A stretch of DNA of 64,000 nucleotides from Latrodectus hesperus. Its lineage: Eukaryota; Arthropoda; Arachnida; Araneae; Theridiidae. Shown here in pieces: positions 50,914-62,968 of the stretch; position 1 is the first letter of the stretch, and each line of letters starts with the position of its first letter. Below the pieces are notes generated by a model that worked only from the letters and a program-made list of their open reading frames with translations, was not told the DNA's origin and searched no databases. The position numbers were made by a program, and so were the translations under genes. The stretch lies in the NCBI GenBank assembly GCA_037975125.1, contig CM075852.1, positions 4,414,214 to 4,478,213 on the forward strand. Reading direction: 5' to 3'.

Positions 50914-51372
50914 TAACCATAAAGTGTTTTTTCTTTCGGTCCAGTTGAGATCATGATTACGTTACTTTATTACAATTTTCATTGGTTTAAATTATACATG
51001 AAGTTAGATAACGTTTCATTCCCATCACATCGTATTCAAAAGGTGTCGTTCATCACATTTATCGACGAATTTCCAGCCAATCTTCAAATTGCAGTGTCAG
51101 CAAACAAGGCGAAGTTCACCATCGAGTGTCTGAACGTCATCGATAATGAGAATAAATCCATTCATGATTTTTACCGGTTGTAAAGGTGTATTTTTAACAA
51201 TAATTTTTCGCCGTTAGTAAAAATTTTCAAAATCATGAAAAATTACACGTTGTTATAAATAATTAGTTTTGACATCTTTAGCAATATTCCTTCCAAAATT
51301 TAACACATTAAAAATAGAGCACAAAAAGGAGCAAAATGAAAAAGACAAGACAAAACATCAATTTTATGGTTA
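50914..51372 (+). repeat. Dispersed family R1, copy 4 (inverted), with open frame
   Basis: The complement of this segment matches the copies at 11841, 24605 and 62518: a CTTGCCAATTTAAAATAACC head, the GAACTTCGCCTTGTTTGCTG core and a CACTTTATGGTT end. TAACCATAAA (50914) and its complement near 51363-51372 form the sub-terminal inverted repeat. In the forward direction there is an uninterrupted 76-codon frame (50953-51183) containing ANKAKFTIECLNV, where the other copies have related but broken frames. I do not recognise the peptide. Confidence 0.75.
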
Positions 51373-51612
51373 TTTTAAATTGGCAAGGACGATTTAATTT
51401 TTTTTTATAATTTTGGCATCATATAATAGAATCCTTAATAGAAAAGGCTGTTGTACAACCTTATACCGTGTAATTGGCGTCTTGAAATGTACTGCATACA
51501 TATGAATCGTAGAAATACGTCACAAGGCAGGAAACCAGAAAATCTCTTAAGTACTCAGTCTGACAAACGAGCATGCAAAAGAAAGAAGTGTTGAAGCAAG
51601 CTTCGGGGTTTG

Positions 51613-52051
51613 TGTTGATTGAGAGTCGATGAAATAAACCTTAATTAATCACAGGAATTTTATTTGCAGAACTTTCTACAAGATGCCGGAAAAATCCAGC
51701 AATTACGAATCACAATTATACAGTATCAATTCCACGGTAAACAGCTCCCAAAAAGAGGTCTTCAAATACCTCAGACATACAGCTCGTATCTACTAGCTTA
51801 TCTCTGCCGCTGGAAACTTAGAAACTGACTCGGTCTATGAAACGGTGGTATTTATAGCTTACTTGGCGTTAAAGCCTTGATTTTTCTCCAAGTTCTAGAA
51901 GCTTCCAGGTCATCTCGCTCAATAATGGGCCCTAGAGCTTAGGTGGTGAAAGTTTCCAGAACTATCTATTTCTCTCCAAATATCGTTAAATTACCAATAA
52001 TCTAGCCGAGTGGTCGCCAAGAATATCGCCAAACTTTGTAACGGTATAACA
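51613..52051 (-). mobile_element. Probable solo LTR with core promoter
   Basis: On the complement the segment starts TGTTATACCG and ends CAATCAACA, matching TG...CA retroelement ends. It carries a TATA box (TATAAATA, T at 51856), an arthropod-type initiator TCAGTT whose A is at 51826, 30 bases downstream, and an AATAAA-type signal about 165 bases further on (near 51660). This is the U3-R-U5 order of an LTR. No internal coding region adjoins it on either side, and no clean target duplication was found, so 'solo LTR' is inference. It is much GC-richer than its surroundings. Confidence 0.55.
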
Positions 52052-52205
52052 ACCCATTGTTCAATAATGGCTGGGACTAAACCCGGTACATTTCACCTCC
52101 AAGAACGGTGTGTCCTATAATTATTAGTATGCGGCGAACCTATTATTTCTATAATTTGAAATTATGTAAAGCAGAAACTAGGAACAAATGCATTTCTTTC
52201 TATAT

Positions 52206-52481
52206 TCAACTGGAGATCCAGTGGCTCAGTAGCTTTCCGTTAACATCAGCAAAGTGAAGCATCATTTGTCGCTGCAAGTAATTGGTCGGATAACCGCATT
52301 CTCCTCCTTCATAAGTTGCTGGAGCTCCATGGGTTCGAAATGTGTCCACGTTAACATGTGATATCAAGTCTTCCATTGGTATGGCGTCGATGTGGAGAAA
52401 AGGATGCCAGCTCAGGTGTGTTCTCGTCACCTGACCGTGATTCAAAATTACTAGGCACTTAATGATGGGTGAGCATTCCAA
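52206..52481 (-). other. Unassigned 91-codon frame in GC-richer block
   Basis: An open frame on the complement, near the LTR candidate, with peptides ECGYPTNYLQRQMMLHFADV and SWHPFLHIDAIPMEDL. The composition is unlike the AT-rich intron. I have an impression that similar phrases recur in spider repeats but cannot name a family. It could be part of a transposon or a transcribed repeat. It is probably not a host exon of teneurin. Confidence 0.3.
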
Positions 52482-54794
52482 ACCCGTTAATCTTAAGGTA
52501 CAGTCTGGGGCTCGTTTGCACCACTATGCATGTATATTCAACTTTTGATCTATAGAACTATTGAGTAAATTAGGTGTAAGAAAGAATTGGTATAGAAGTA
52601 CAAATGATTACATGTTAAAACAAATGCACCATACTTCTCTCAGCATTATTTTTTATTTATTTGCAGTTTAAATCCTTTAAATTTAGCTTATCGTACTTTA
52701 AAAAATATTCAGATCTGAAATCAAATTTCAAATAAAAGAAGTTACAACAAACCTGAAAAATATTTCGAGTATAATTTGTCACTACGCAACATTTGAGAAA
52801 TTAGTGCCTTTCAAATGTTTAATTCATTTTGAATAAAAGTCGAGCTTGTTTCAATTAAATTTCTCTTATACCTATCAATAAATTCGAAGTTATTTTGCCA
52901 ATCATTATTTTTAATATATTTAAAGCATTAAAAAATGCCCCAATAATTTTACATATCACCGGAAGGTATTGTCGAATATAAAGTATTTCTCACGAATTTT
53001 GAAAGTTGTCAAGATTCATCATTACATTATTTTAATTTTTGGTTTCGTTTACTGTTTGAGATGGGATAGGAGTGTTTTTATCTTATTGAATATATTTGAT
53101 GTTTGTATCCTTTTTACTGCTTTAAAATCTTATTTCAAAAATATTTCGGTTTTATATTTTCCTTATTCTTTGGCTTGCTTAAGTTGAAATAATATATAAG
53201 AATATTTTACAGCTACATAAATTTGTCTATAAATATGTCTAACGAAACACTTATAACTATTGCGCTATTTTCCAATATTTCTATTCTTCGGAAACTGATT
53301 ATTTAATTTGTTTTCACTTCTATCACATACCACTCTATTGTTATAAGCACATGGAGGAAAAATTTGAAAAACGTGTATTGATGTATTTCATCAACTTATG
53401 CGGTGTTTGAAAAATTTTTGCAATTGTTATTAGTAAGTCCTTACTTAAATACAAATAATCAAAATTTATTTCTTATCCTTGCAAAGATGTGTGTTTACCT
53501 AAGGAAATGGAAGCAAATAAATGGATGAGAAAAGAAATCGAAATTTTACATCTTTTTCATGCATTCGTATAAAGCATAATGCATTGTAAAAGTAGAATAA
53601 TATTTATTGGGGTCAAAAATAGCTAGTTATTGAAAGTTAAGCTGTACTATATGTTTTGCCTTGTATTTTCCATGATAGTTTTAAATCAACTTATATCGTT
53701 GATTTTCTAGATTATTAATTTTAGATTTTCTAGATTTACTAGATTATTAGCAAATTATTTGATATCAGCTATCCTTTCTAGCATGAAATGTCAATTAAAT
53801 TTTTTGATTTTTTATTATCTTGATGTTTATTTTATTTGGGTTTGACATGAAAAAAATTTTAAGCAGTAGATTTCTTCACATTTTAAATATTTTTATTTTT
53901 TGCTGTATTAATATAACAAAGTTACACTATGAGAAAAAATGATATGATTCTAATAAAACTATGCGATAAGAGATAAAGAACATAATTATTTATCAGAAAC
54001 TTTTGAATAATTACAATTTTAAAAAAATATACCATTAGAGAGTTAAATGAATTTCACATGTGCTCTAAAAGTAAATTTATTATTCGGTAAAAATAAATCT
54101 ACAAAACTTCATATATTTTAGTCACATTTTTGTATGCAAAATTCCATGACTATAATATTTATTAAGAATTTTTCATGATTTTCTCACTTTCAAAGTACTT
54201 TCTGAAACAGATTTTATTCAAGGTCTGGCTAAGGGTTGATTTAAGTAGAATCATCGTTCTCTGGAGCAGAATTCACTTTTAGTAATATCTTTTCCAATAA
54301 TGTAAACGATTAACTGATTTTCATTCATGAAATGTTCGCAACGCTTAAAACAATTATTAATTTTGATATTTTTAAAAGCTTATAGTTTCAGATGATTCTA
54401 TGTTCAATTGTATATATTTTACGTTATTTCTTCTTTATTTCTTCAACATTTTCATCTAAATGATAAGTGCTGGTTGAACATAAAAAATCACTAAATAATA
54501 AGTGTGTAAATGTATAATAAGTAATATAGATGTTTAGTATGGGAAAAAACTTTTTTTAAGTTTATGATTTATTTTTTATAATAATAAATACAAATTAATG
54601 ATTTGTTCATTTATTCGCATGAAACATAAATAATAATTTTTTTCATTTTTATGTAGCATTAGAAAAATGACTTTGGTTGAAATTGGTTATAAAATTTCTT
54701 TCGGATCATATAATTTTTAGTCAAGATTTCTATTGTTTTTACTACTTTCTCCAAGCAGGAAATAAGCAATAGCAATTTATGAAAAAACTTTAAT

Positions 54795-55160
54795 TCTAAA
54801 AATCTTTACTATTTTCTCAAAATTGTCAGTTTGTAGATAAATAAATAATCATTATTTAAAATGTATTAATTCCAAACATTTGTATTACTATTTTCCAAAA
54901 TTGTCTGTTCCTAGACAAATAATTGGATAATCGTTATTTTAATTCCAAAAATTCTTACTATTTTTTAAAAAAATTGTCAATTTATAGACAAATAATTAGA
55001 TAATCCTTATTTAAAAAACCTTAATTGCAAAAATTCGTACTATATTTTTAATTACCAGTTTGTTTACATATAATAAAATTACTTTAGTTAAAAATTACAT
55101 ACTATTTTTTCAAAATTGTCAATTTCTAGACAGATTAGATAATCGTTATTTGGATAGACT
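54795..55160. repeat. Degenerate tandem repeat, about 60-80-bp unit
   Basis: The phrases TACTATTTT, AAAATTGTC and TAGACAAATAAT followed by GATAATC recur about five times (near 54809, 54887, 54957, 55038, 55098), with variable spacing and heavy divergence. Confidence 0.75.
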
Positions 55161-55928
55161 AGAAGAATACTTGTATTTGTGAACATGTATCCTAAATATA
55201 AATGTATTTTTTCTTCCAGTAACAATTAATTTAATTTCGAAACATCTAACTTTTTCCTGTCAACGTTAGAATGTAAAGCATTGGTATTTTCTTAGTATAG
55301 AATAACCTCTTCAAAAGATCATTTAAATTATTATCATAGTGAAAATATTTAAAAATTAGTTTTATGGTTCTGTCTGTTTGGCCAATGGAAGAATCAAATG
55401 AAGGACTTAAGTTTTCTAAAACTACATATTAAAAAATACTTAGCTGTATTTCAACTAGTCATATAATACAAATCGTTATATATATGATATATAATTCCCA
55501 GAAAACATCTTGTTATTTCTGATAAACAAATAAATGACTTTTCTCAGTTCTATTTTCATTTATTCAATTTTATTTCAGTTTAGTGTAACTACTTAAATTA
55601 TATTGATTTTATTCACAAGATATTTATATTTTTCATTTTTTAGATTTTAACATTAAATCAATGTCTAATACTTTTACTAATTACTAGTTTTAAATATTTG
55701 AATATTATTAGATAAATTTAACTTAATTTTCTCGCAGTTTTGCAATATTTTACCGCAAATTTATAACTAGTTTTCATTAATTAATTTTAAGCTTCAATAA
55801 AAATTATGACATTTTAATATATTTTATTACTTAAAATACATTAAAATATCTATATTATTTTTATTACTTACTACAAAATATTAGAAGAGATGGAAACATT
55901 TTAAATCATCTCAATGAGTAATATTTGA

Positions 55929-56208
55929 GCCACCCATCCTGTCTAGTGGTCAGAGTACCTGACTGCGGGTAGGGAGATCCTGGGTTTGAATTCCAGTTCG
56001 CGCATCGATGTACTTTCTCTCTCTATCTCTCCTGTCTTTGTCCTTTCTTTGTATGAATGGGTTGTGAATGGTAGCCAAACCAATAAACGGGTACCTCTGG
56101 CATGTGTTTACTGAGGAAGTCGGACTCCACACCAAAATATGGTTCAGTTGGAAAAGTAGAGCAGCGCACCTCATAATGCCAGCATGGCTGGCACAAGATG
56201 ACGATAGT
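55929..56208 (+). mobile_element. tRNA-derived SINE, family 1, complete
   Basis: A-box region CCATCCTGTCTAGTGGTCAG, B-box GGGTTTGAATTCCAG, CT-rich body, ATAAACGGGTACC and GTCGGACTCCACACC blocks, ending in a short CACAAGATGACGATAG tail. A perfect 10-bp target duplication TAATATTTGA flanks it (55919-55928 and 56209-56218), fixing its length at 280 bp. The complement open frame 55950-56174 is a by-product. Confidence 0.92.
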
Positions 56209-56595
56209 TAATATTTGAAAATAAATATGTGAACGACTATAGAGATTTCAACACGTAAATTCCCTTTCAATTATAAAAATATAAAATTTGAATTTAGAGG
56301 GGTTTCGTAGCAATAAACTGGAACTGAAGTAGGATATTTAAAGACATAAATAATAGTTTCATATTAAAAAAATATCAGTTTATTGAAAATCACATTTATG
56401 TAAAATTATACTGAAAATTATATATTTTCTATAAATACGTTTAAGAATTTCAACTAATGATTGAGTTTTACCTGTATGTGTTATATTGAACAGGTTCTGT
56501 AAGTGGTGTTAAATAATATGGTTCGTTGCTGATTTGCATTTGCTCTTATTTTTAACCTTCTACTTCCAGTAAAACGGAAATCGCCTTTCTTTCAG

Positions 56596-56861
56596 GCTCA
56601 GCTTTGATTAAAACTACAATTCACCAAGATGGAGTGATAGAAGTAGAGACTCCATGGCAACAGGGTTTGGTGTGGGAGTCTGTACCCCACCCAGTTCTGA
56701 TGGGGACTCTTCCAGTTCAAGCGGGAATGTTCCCAGTGCCGTTGCGCCTCACTTCCTTTGATGAGGAGGATAAAAACACGATGTCATCTTGGAATTATGA
56801 CATCAAATTCAACAGGAAAGACAGAGAAAAAACCATTGCTGCAGTGGAAAGAATTCTTGTT
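56596..56861 (+). CDS. Teneurin exon C: YD-shell segment
   Basis: An 88-codon exon between acceptor AG (56594-56595) and donor GTAAGT (56862). It enters in phase 1, completing a Gly codon with exon B, and leaves in phase 0. It encodes SALIKTTIHQDGVIEVETPW through PVPLRLTSFDEEDKN to REKTIAAVERILV. In teneurins this section of the YD shell follows the 'VVTV' strand and runs toward the next repeat with the R-x-L-x-V(I)ND block. Extracellular, probably luminal-facing wall of the barrel. The apparent start at 56604 is not an initiator. Confidence 0.92.
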
Positions 56862-57684
56862 GTAAGTATTTATATGTGATCCACATATGAAGTAATTTTT
56901 CCTGTGTGCTTATATCTTTGCTAATGTATGTTATGAAATTCTTTGCACAATTGTTTTTATATTTACTTGCTAAAAGTAAAACAGTCCATCAGTAATTTAA
57001 GTATATTTTATTTCTACGTATACTTAATTAGTTATTTTGTAAAACGAAACCAAAATTTACTGTTTCAAATTATTATTACTATTTTATTATTTTAACTGAT
57101 GATTCGTTTTATAATTAACAACTAGTATATAATATTTTTAAATATCTTTGTTATTAGCATCTTATTAATTAGGAAATTTTAATTTATTTTAATTTACTTT
57201 CCATTAATTAAGACTTCAGATACCCGGTTGTAATTTCAAACAACAATGTTTTAAGTAGAAGTAAATGCATTCATTGTGTTGTTTGAAAATTGTGAAATTT
57301 TTGTCTCATATAATGAATAAGAAATAGGAAATAAAGTATATAATGAATCTATATCATAATAACATATCTTTTTTCATCACTCCAAAGATAGATAAATTTT
57401 TATTTTATGCTTATTTTTAACAGGAAAAATAAATAAAAACATTTCAATTATTTTTTATCCAAGTTTCTCTTTAAACTGAATGACTAATTTGTGAAAACTA
57501 AATGATTAAAATCTGTGTGTATTTTCACTAAAACTCATTTTTTCACAGACGTAAGAAATAATTTTTTTACACATGTAAGCCAATAGACTGTAGACAGTAG
57601 ATTTTGCAAAATTTTAATATTTAATGTATAATAACTCTCTAGAGCAAAACAACCATCGTTTTAACAATCCAAAAAAATCTTCTA

Positions 57685-57860
57685 AATGATTACATCAACA
57701 GACGAAGATATAAAAAGTATAAAGATCCCTTTATTACTTCTTAATTGTGGTCGGGATCAAATATATCGCCTATCATTTAACAGTGGTTGGTATCGAACCT
57801 GGAATTTTCCTTTGGGAAAAGCATGTTCTAACAAACCAGGTTTAGTGTTTTATATCAAAG
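57685..57860 (-). mobile_element. tRNA-derived SINE relic, family 3
   Basis: The complement reads a head with ACCTGGTTTGTTAGAACATG and a B-box-like CCAGGTTCGATACC. The CAGTGG-x-TGG and AACCTGGAA landmarks match the copy at 40890-41150 on the forward strand. Ends not defined. The forward frame here is a by-product. Confidence 0.55.
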
Positions 57861-58810
57861 TTGTAATCATTATTTAATGTACATTTCGGATAGAACAGGT
57901 GAATTATTTGTTAAAAATGTGATGTAACCAGCCATCCTTGCTAACAATTGAAATGAAATTTTAAAATTATCAGCGACATGCAAGATTTCAAAAGTGATTT
58001 CACTCTAAGTATGCTGTTAAAATTGTGTAAGAAAGAATGACAAGAAGAAATTTCAGTTATTTCGGTTTTTAGTAACATTATTATAAATATTTTTGGCTAC
58101 ATCAAGGGAAATAAATTTTTAAATTTCTTTATCTACAAACATATGATTCAAGTAAGTCATCATTGATATTGTGTTCATCTGCAAAAATTTTAAATTGAAT
58201 ATCTTATCTGGATAAGAATGGCTGTAATCTAAGAAGACTATAGTTAAAACAGTGCTAGCTTTTCAATAATCATGCAGTTTGTACTTTGAATTAAAAAATA
58301 ATTAACCATAAATATATGCACTGAAACTCAAAAACTATTTTAAATATTGCATTTAATTTGCTAGACAAATTAGCTTACAAAATTGGAAAAATATTTATTG
58401 GATTGGAATCCTTTTAATCAGATCACTTTTTCAACGGTAAAGATATTTTAATTAAACTAATGCTATATAGCGTAAAGTTTAATTATATAATTTGCTCAAA
58501 AATTGCTATAAATATTGCTCACTTTCCTAAATATTTCCTACTTCATTTCAATAATATTTTTTTATAATTATTTTCTTTCACTTTAATAAAATATTTTCCA
58601 TAGTTACATTAATAACAAACATAAAAGAGATTGCTGAGCTGAGCTTTCAATTTATATTAATTTAATTTCAAAAATCTCGTATTAGAATTAATTTTATTAA
58701 TAAAATCAATTAATCTTTATTATACTTCTGTAAATTACACAATTGATATTTTTTTCACAGAGGAAAAATCTTTTAGATTTGCAAAGGATATTTAGGTAAA
58801 ATAAAAAGCT

Positions 58811-59089
<279 letters not shown>

Positions 59090-59399
59090 ATGTGGTTAAA
59101 AAACACTTCCTTATTAAATGATTTTCTCAATATTTCTAAGATGAAGATTATATTTTTGCATGAAAATTTGCATCACTTACATAACTTTGTTTCACAAATA
59201 ATTAACATGTTCAGTGTGATTTTTTTTTTTTTTTGCGGAATTTTTCTTTCGCTGTTTCTACATATTATATTAATGCGAGTTTTCGCAATATATTTTATAA
59301 ATTATTTAAAATTAAAAATTTTATAAAGTAAATGAAAGCTTTTCCCTTAAATGTACCTAATATTATATGTTAGAAAACACCTGAATTTTACGTAAAGCA

Positions 59400-60240
59400 A
59401 CTATTTTCAGACAACAACACTTTCGGCAGGACGTTCGAGAAGAGAACATTTCCTATGACCCTAATTACCTATGAAGGGAAGCGTGTCTTTTGATTGAATC
59501 ACAAAACTAAACAATAAATCAAATACTTGGATGGAAGCCAGCAAATCGATTTATACACTTGTATGAATTATTTAAGTGCCTGGAAAAGCCGACTGCTCTA
59601 AATAATCAGCCATATATCTTAATTCTCCAGCAGCACTTTTTCCGCCGTAGTATATTCATAAGTCATTTTTAGCTAATTTTAATTTAGACAAACTGCTTTA
59701 CGATCCAGATGTTCAGCTTCCGGAATGTTTTGTTAAAATACGCTTTTTCCCCTCCATTTTAATGTTTGTTCGAAGCTGAAAAGAGAAAACATTGAGGATC
59801 TGTTTCGTAAATGTGTGCTCAAGATGATATAAACTTCAATGGCTGAAAAGTTCGAACTTTAAATTCTTTCGGAATTCGTAAAATGTATTTGGGGAGAAAT
59901 TCATTCCAACACAGCAATGGAGGCGTGAAAAGTAATTCACGAAATGTAGATCTAAAATAGGAGAAAGAGAGTTAATGGTAAAAACAGGGAAGGAAAGAAA
60001 GAAATTTTTGAATTTTTCTCTTCTTATTTCACTCTGGAGTTTGAACAGTTAAACTGAGCGTAAAACAATAAGCGTTCGATGGGTATGTGTTCAGGCGTAG
60101 TGGAACGTAACGCCATGATTCGTTTTTCTTTCGGATGTTTGTTTTAGTTGGGGTTTTTTTCGTTACGTCAGCGGTGGTGATTTCTTGAGGGAAATTTCCT
60201 ACGTTAAGAAAACCACTGAGGCATTTTGTATTCTTAGGGA
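59400..60240. promoter_or_regulatory. Higher-complexity intronic island before last visible exon
   Basis: About 840 bases of less AT-rich, non-repetitive sequence without long frames, with several CRE- or homeodomain-like words (TTACGTCAG near 60163). It stands out in the 7-kb intron. Candidate regulatory element; conservation was not tested. Confidence 0.28.
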
Positions 60241-61499
60241 AAAACTTTGATTTTCGCTATGTTGAAGAGCCCTAGATAGACTTGTCTTGTGTGAAGAATT
60301 CTGTTAAAGTAAATAATAATAAAACTGTTTTGATAAAGATTTGTATTGCGGCGTTTAGCATTTTGATTATTTGTAGTGTAAAAAAAAAGAAATAATTGTT
60401 TTGGTAAAGTATCGAATAAGGAATCCTTTTAAAGTATTGGTTTTATGTTAGAGCTGAAAATAAATATACTTGTAAAATTTTAAATTGAGATTTCACTTTG
60501 GAAATTGTCAGAAGTTATGAAATTCAGAAGATCTTTTTTTTTGTTTAAACATTGAAAAACATTCCTTATTAAAGGAAATATAAACTTTTTATGTAACCTA
60601 CCCAACACACATACACCTGCATATGTGTGTATGTGTGTTACAAAATAATTATAGATAGTTTGTTAGAAGGTACATAAATAAATGCTTTATCTCTTATATA
60701 ATAAATAAAAATATAAAATATAATTACTGCATGAGAATTCAATGTATATACTAAATAAAAAACAAACTCATTCATTTGAAAGTTATTAATTTGAAATTGT
60801 CTTACACAAGATGAAGTAGTACTTATACGTACTTATTCTATAAATAACACTCAGTAACATTGGTTTTTTGTAATATAAAAGCAACATTGTTTAATGGCAG
60901 GCAAATTACTAAAATTGTACTGATATAATTTAACATTTATTACATCAATTTATGGACATATCTTATTAAATATAGTAAAAAGTTTTGTTTCCCTAAATTT
61001 GGAATTATTAATTTTATTTACTTACAATATTATATATCAATAATTTTTTTACTAATTATATATTATGTATTATTATAAATTAGGTTGTTTTTACCCCTAA
61101 TTTTTACTAATTCAACTAATTATAACATTTAATAAACATGTTTCATTTAAAAATTGTATTCATTCATACTAGAATTTATGATTAAACGAAAATATAGATA
61201 TATTTTTTATATTACTCAATTAAATATTATTTTGCATCATTTAATTATTAAAATTGTAGAAATAACTTTATTATAAATTATTAAAATTTATAAATATATT
61301 TTTTGTTACAATAAAATCTTAAAATTTAGTTTAACTGAACTAAATTTTATATATTTTAATGTAATAAAAATATAATATAATAAATCAATCTTAAAGATAA
61401 ATGAAACTTTTACTTCAGAATTTTTTTAGCTTTTCCACATTGACATTATCATACTCTAGCATCTCTATGCGCATTAAAAATGCTTAAAAAAAAACCAAC

Positions 61500-61799
61500 G
61501 TGAAACAAAAGATGGGCTCTCTCGAGCTTTCATATGATATCTACGATGATCAAGTGGTACTCCATGTCAGATACAAAGAAAGTCATTTGTATGATGAAAC
61601 TTTTTATGCGAGATTCTTTTATCTTTTCCGTAGAAACCGCACACTTTTTATGGCGAATCACGTACGGCAGTACTGCTCATCTTTTCCAAGAAAAAGTTTC
61701 TTCAGAAACATAATATATTTTCTGTTGCAGACTTTGAAAGAAAATATTAATATTCATTCAGTCTTGTTCGAACACGAAAATGCAAAATCAAATCTTTAG
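61500..61799 (+). CDS. Orphan 99-codon frame, unlikely to be a gene
   Basis: An open frame with denser codon composition than its surroundings (peptide DIYDDQVVLHVRYKESHLYDE, then a basic FRRNRTLF stretch). I recognise no domain. No initiator ATG is visible: the frame opens at GTG near 61500, and upstream is a poly-A-like run, which would suit a retrocopy. It lies inside a teneurin intron. Could be a chance frame, a pseudogene piece or a transposon fragment. Confidence 0.2.
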   Translation: MKQKMGSLELSYDIYDDQVVLHVRYKESHLYDETFYARFFYLFRRNRTLFMANHVRQYCSSFPRKSFFRNIIYFLLQTLKENINIHSVLFEHENAKSNL

Positions 61800-61979
61800 C
61801 AATCAATAATTTATTTTAAAGTAATTTTAGATGATATTTATATATTTAAATTAACTTTCCTAGAAGATTTGTAAGAAAATAATGCTGCATCATTTTTCGA
61901 TATAAAACCAATATTTAGTTATAAAATGTGTTTTTTCTCTTCAATATAATCTCATGCTTGAGCCTTATACTTTTTAACA

Positions 61980-62140
61980 GAGGTGATAACTGAATGTTTA
62001 TTGCTCAGGTTTTCAATTCAATAGTTCGTGGGTTTGATTCCTACGGTTTTGATACTCTAATTTTAAACTGTAAATCTTAACTTAATTAGCTTACATGTGT
62101 AAAAAAATGACCGTTGAATGACAAACTAATGAAACCAAAT
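61980..62140 (+). mobile_element. tRNA-derived SINE, family 2
   Basis: B-box-like GGGTTTGATTCC preceded by CAATTCAATAGTTCGT, then a body with TTAGCTTACATGTGTAAAAA and the diagnostic AAATGACCGTTGAATGACAAAC. No clear duplication seen. Confidence 0.72.
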
Positions 62141-62219
62141 ATTTTAATGCTATGGGGGCCTGGTTGCGTCTTTATTGTGTGTGAAAGGCTAAGATTTCCT
62201 AAAAATCCTTATATTCATT

Positions 62220-62440
62220 AATTAAAGCTAAGACGGTAAAGGCTAAGAAGTAAAATTTTGGTTGTGTTAGCAATATCCCCAAAATAGTTTTTGTGTAAAT
62301 ACTTCTTGGGGGAAAATTCGGACTTCCGGAAATGAGAGCAGTGCTCTTCCTGACCAGGCCATCGTATCATTGCAGGAAAAGTAAATGCTTTTCCGAGTCT
62401 TATAATCAAGATAAACGTGTTTTATTACTCGATATAAATC
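62220..62440 (-). mobile_element. SINE-like relic, family 3-like
   Basis: The complement contains a tRNA-like head (GATGGCCTGGTCAGGAAGAG) and a GGAAGTCCGAATTTTC stretch at B-box spacing, similar in layout to the copies at 40890 and 57685. The sequence is eroded and no ends are visible. Confidence 0.38.
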
Positions 62441-62517
62441 AATAGAAATTTATTTTGTAAAAATATGTAAATTTCAGTAAAAGAAATAAAAATTTAAATC
62501 ATTCTTGCCAATTTAAG

Positions 62518-62968
62518 CTAACCATAAAAGGGGGATGTTTTGTCTTTTTCTTTATCAACATGTTCAATTTTGGAATCTATATCACTAAAGATTTTAAAAT
62601 TTGAAGTTACTGATTATTTATAACCACAAGTAATTTTCATGGTTTTGAAAATTTTTACAAACGGAAAAAATTATTATTAAAAAATACTTTCTTAATATTG
62701 GAAAAAATCATGAATGGATTTTTCCTCATCGCAGCGCCATTGAGACATTCGATGGAGAATTTCGCCTTGTTTGCTGCCGTTCGAAGAATGTGATTTGAAA
62801 GTTAGACGCAAATTGGTGGACAAGTCAAATTTCAGACACCATCTCAATACGAGATGATGTATATGAAACATTATCTAACGTAATGGATATTTTAAGCAAA
62901 TGAGAAATGTAATAAAGTGACATAGTCATGATTTCAACTTAAATGAAAGGAAAACCACTTTATGATTA
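62518..62968 (-). repeat. Dispersed family R1, copy 3
   Basis: A full-length member: head CTTGCCAATTTAAGCTAACC, core TTTCGCCTTGTTTGCTGCCG (62760-62779), AATGAGAAATGTAATAAAG, end ACCACTTTATGATTAAT. The complement starts MTMSLYYISHLLKISITLDN and is then broken by a stop. Similarity extends a little left of the stated start. Confidence 0.78.
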
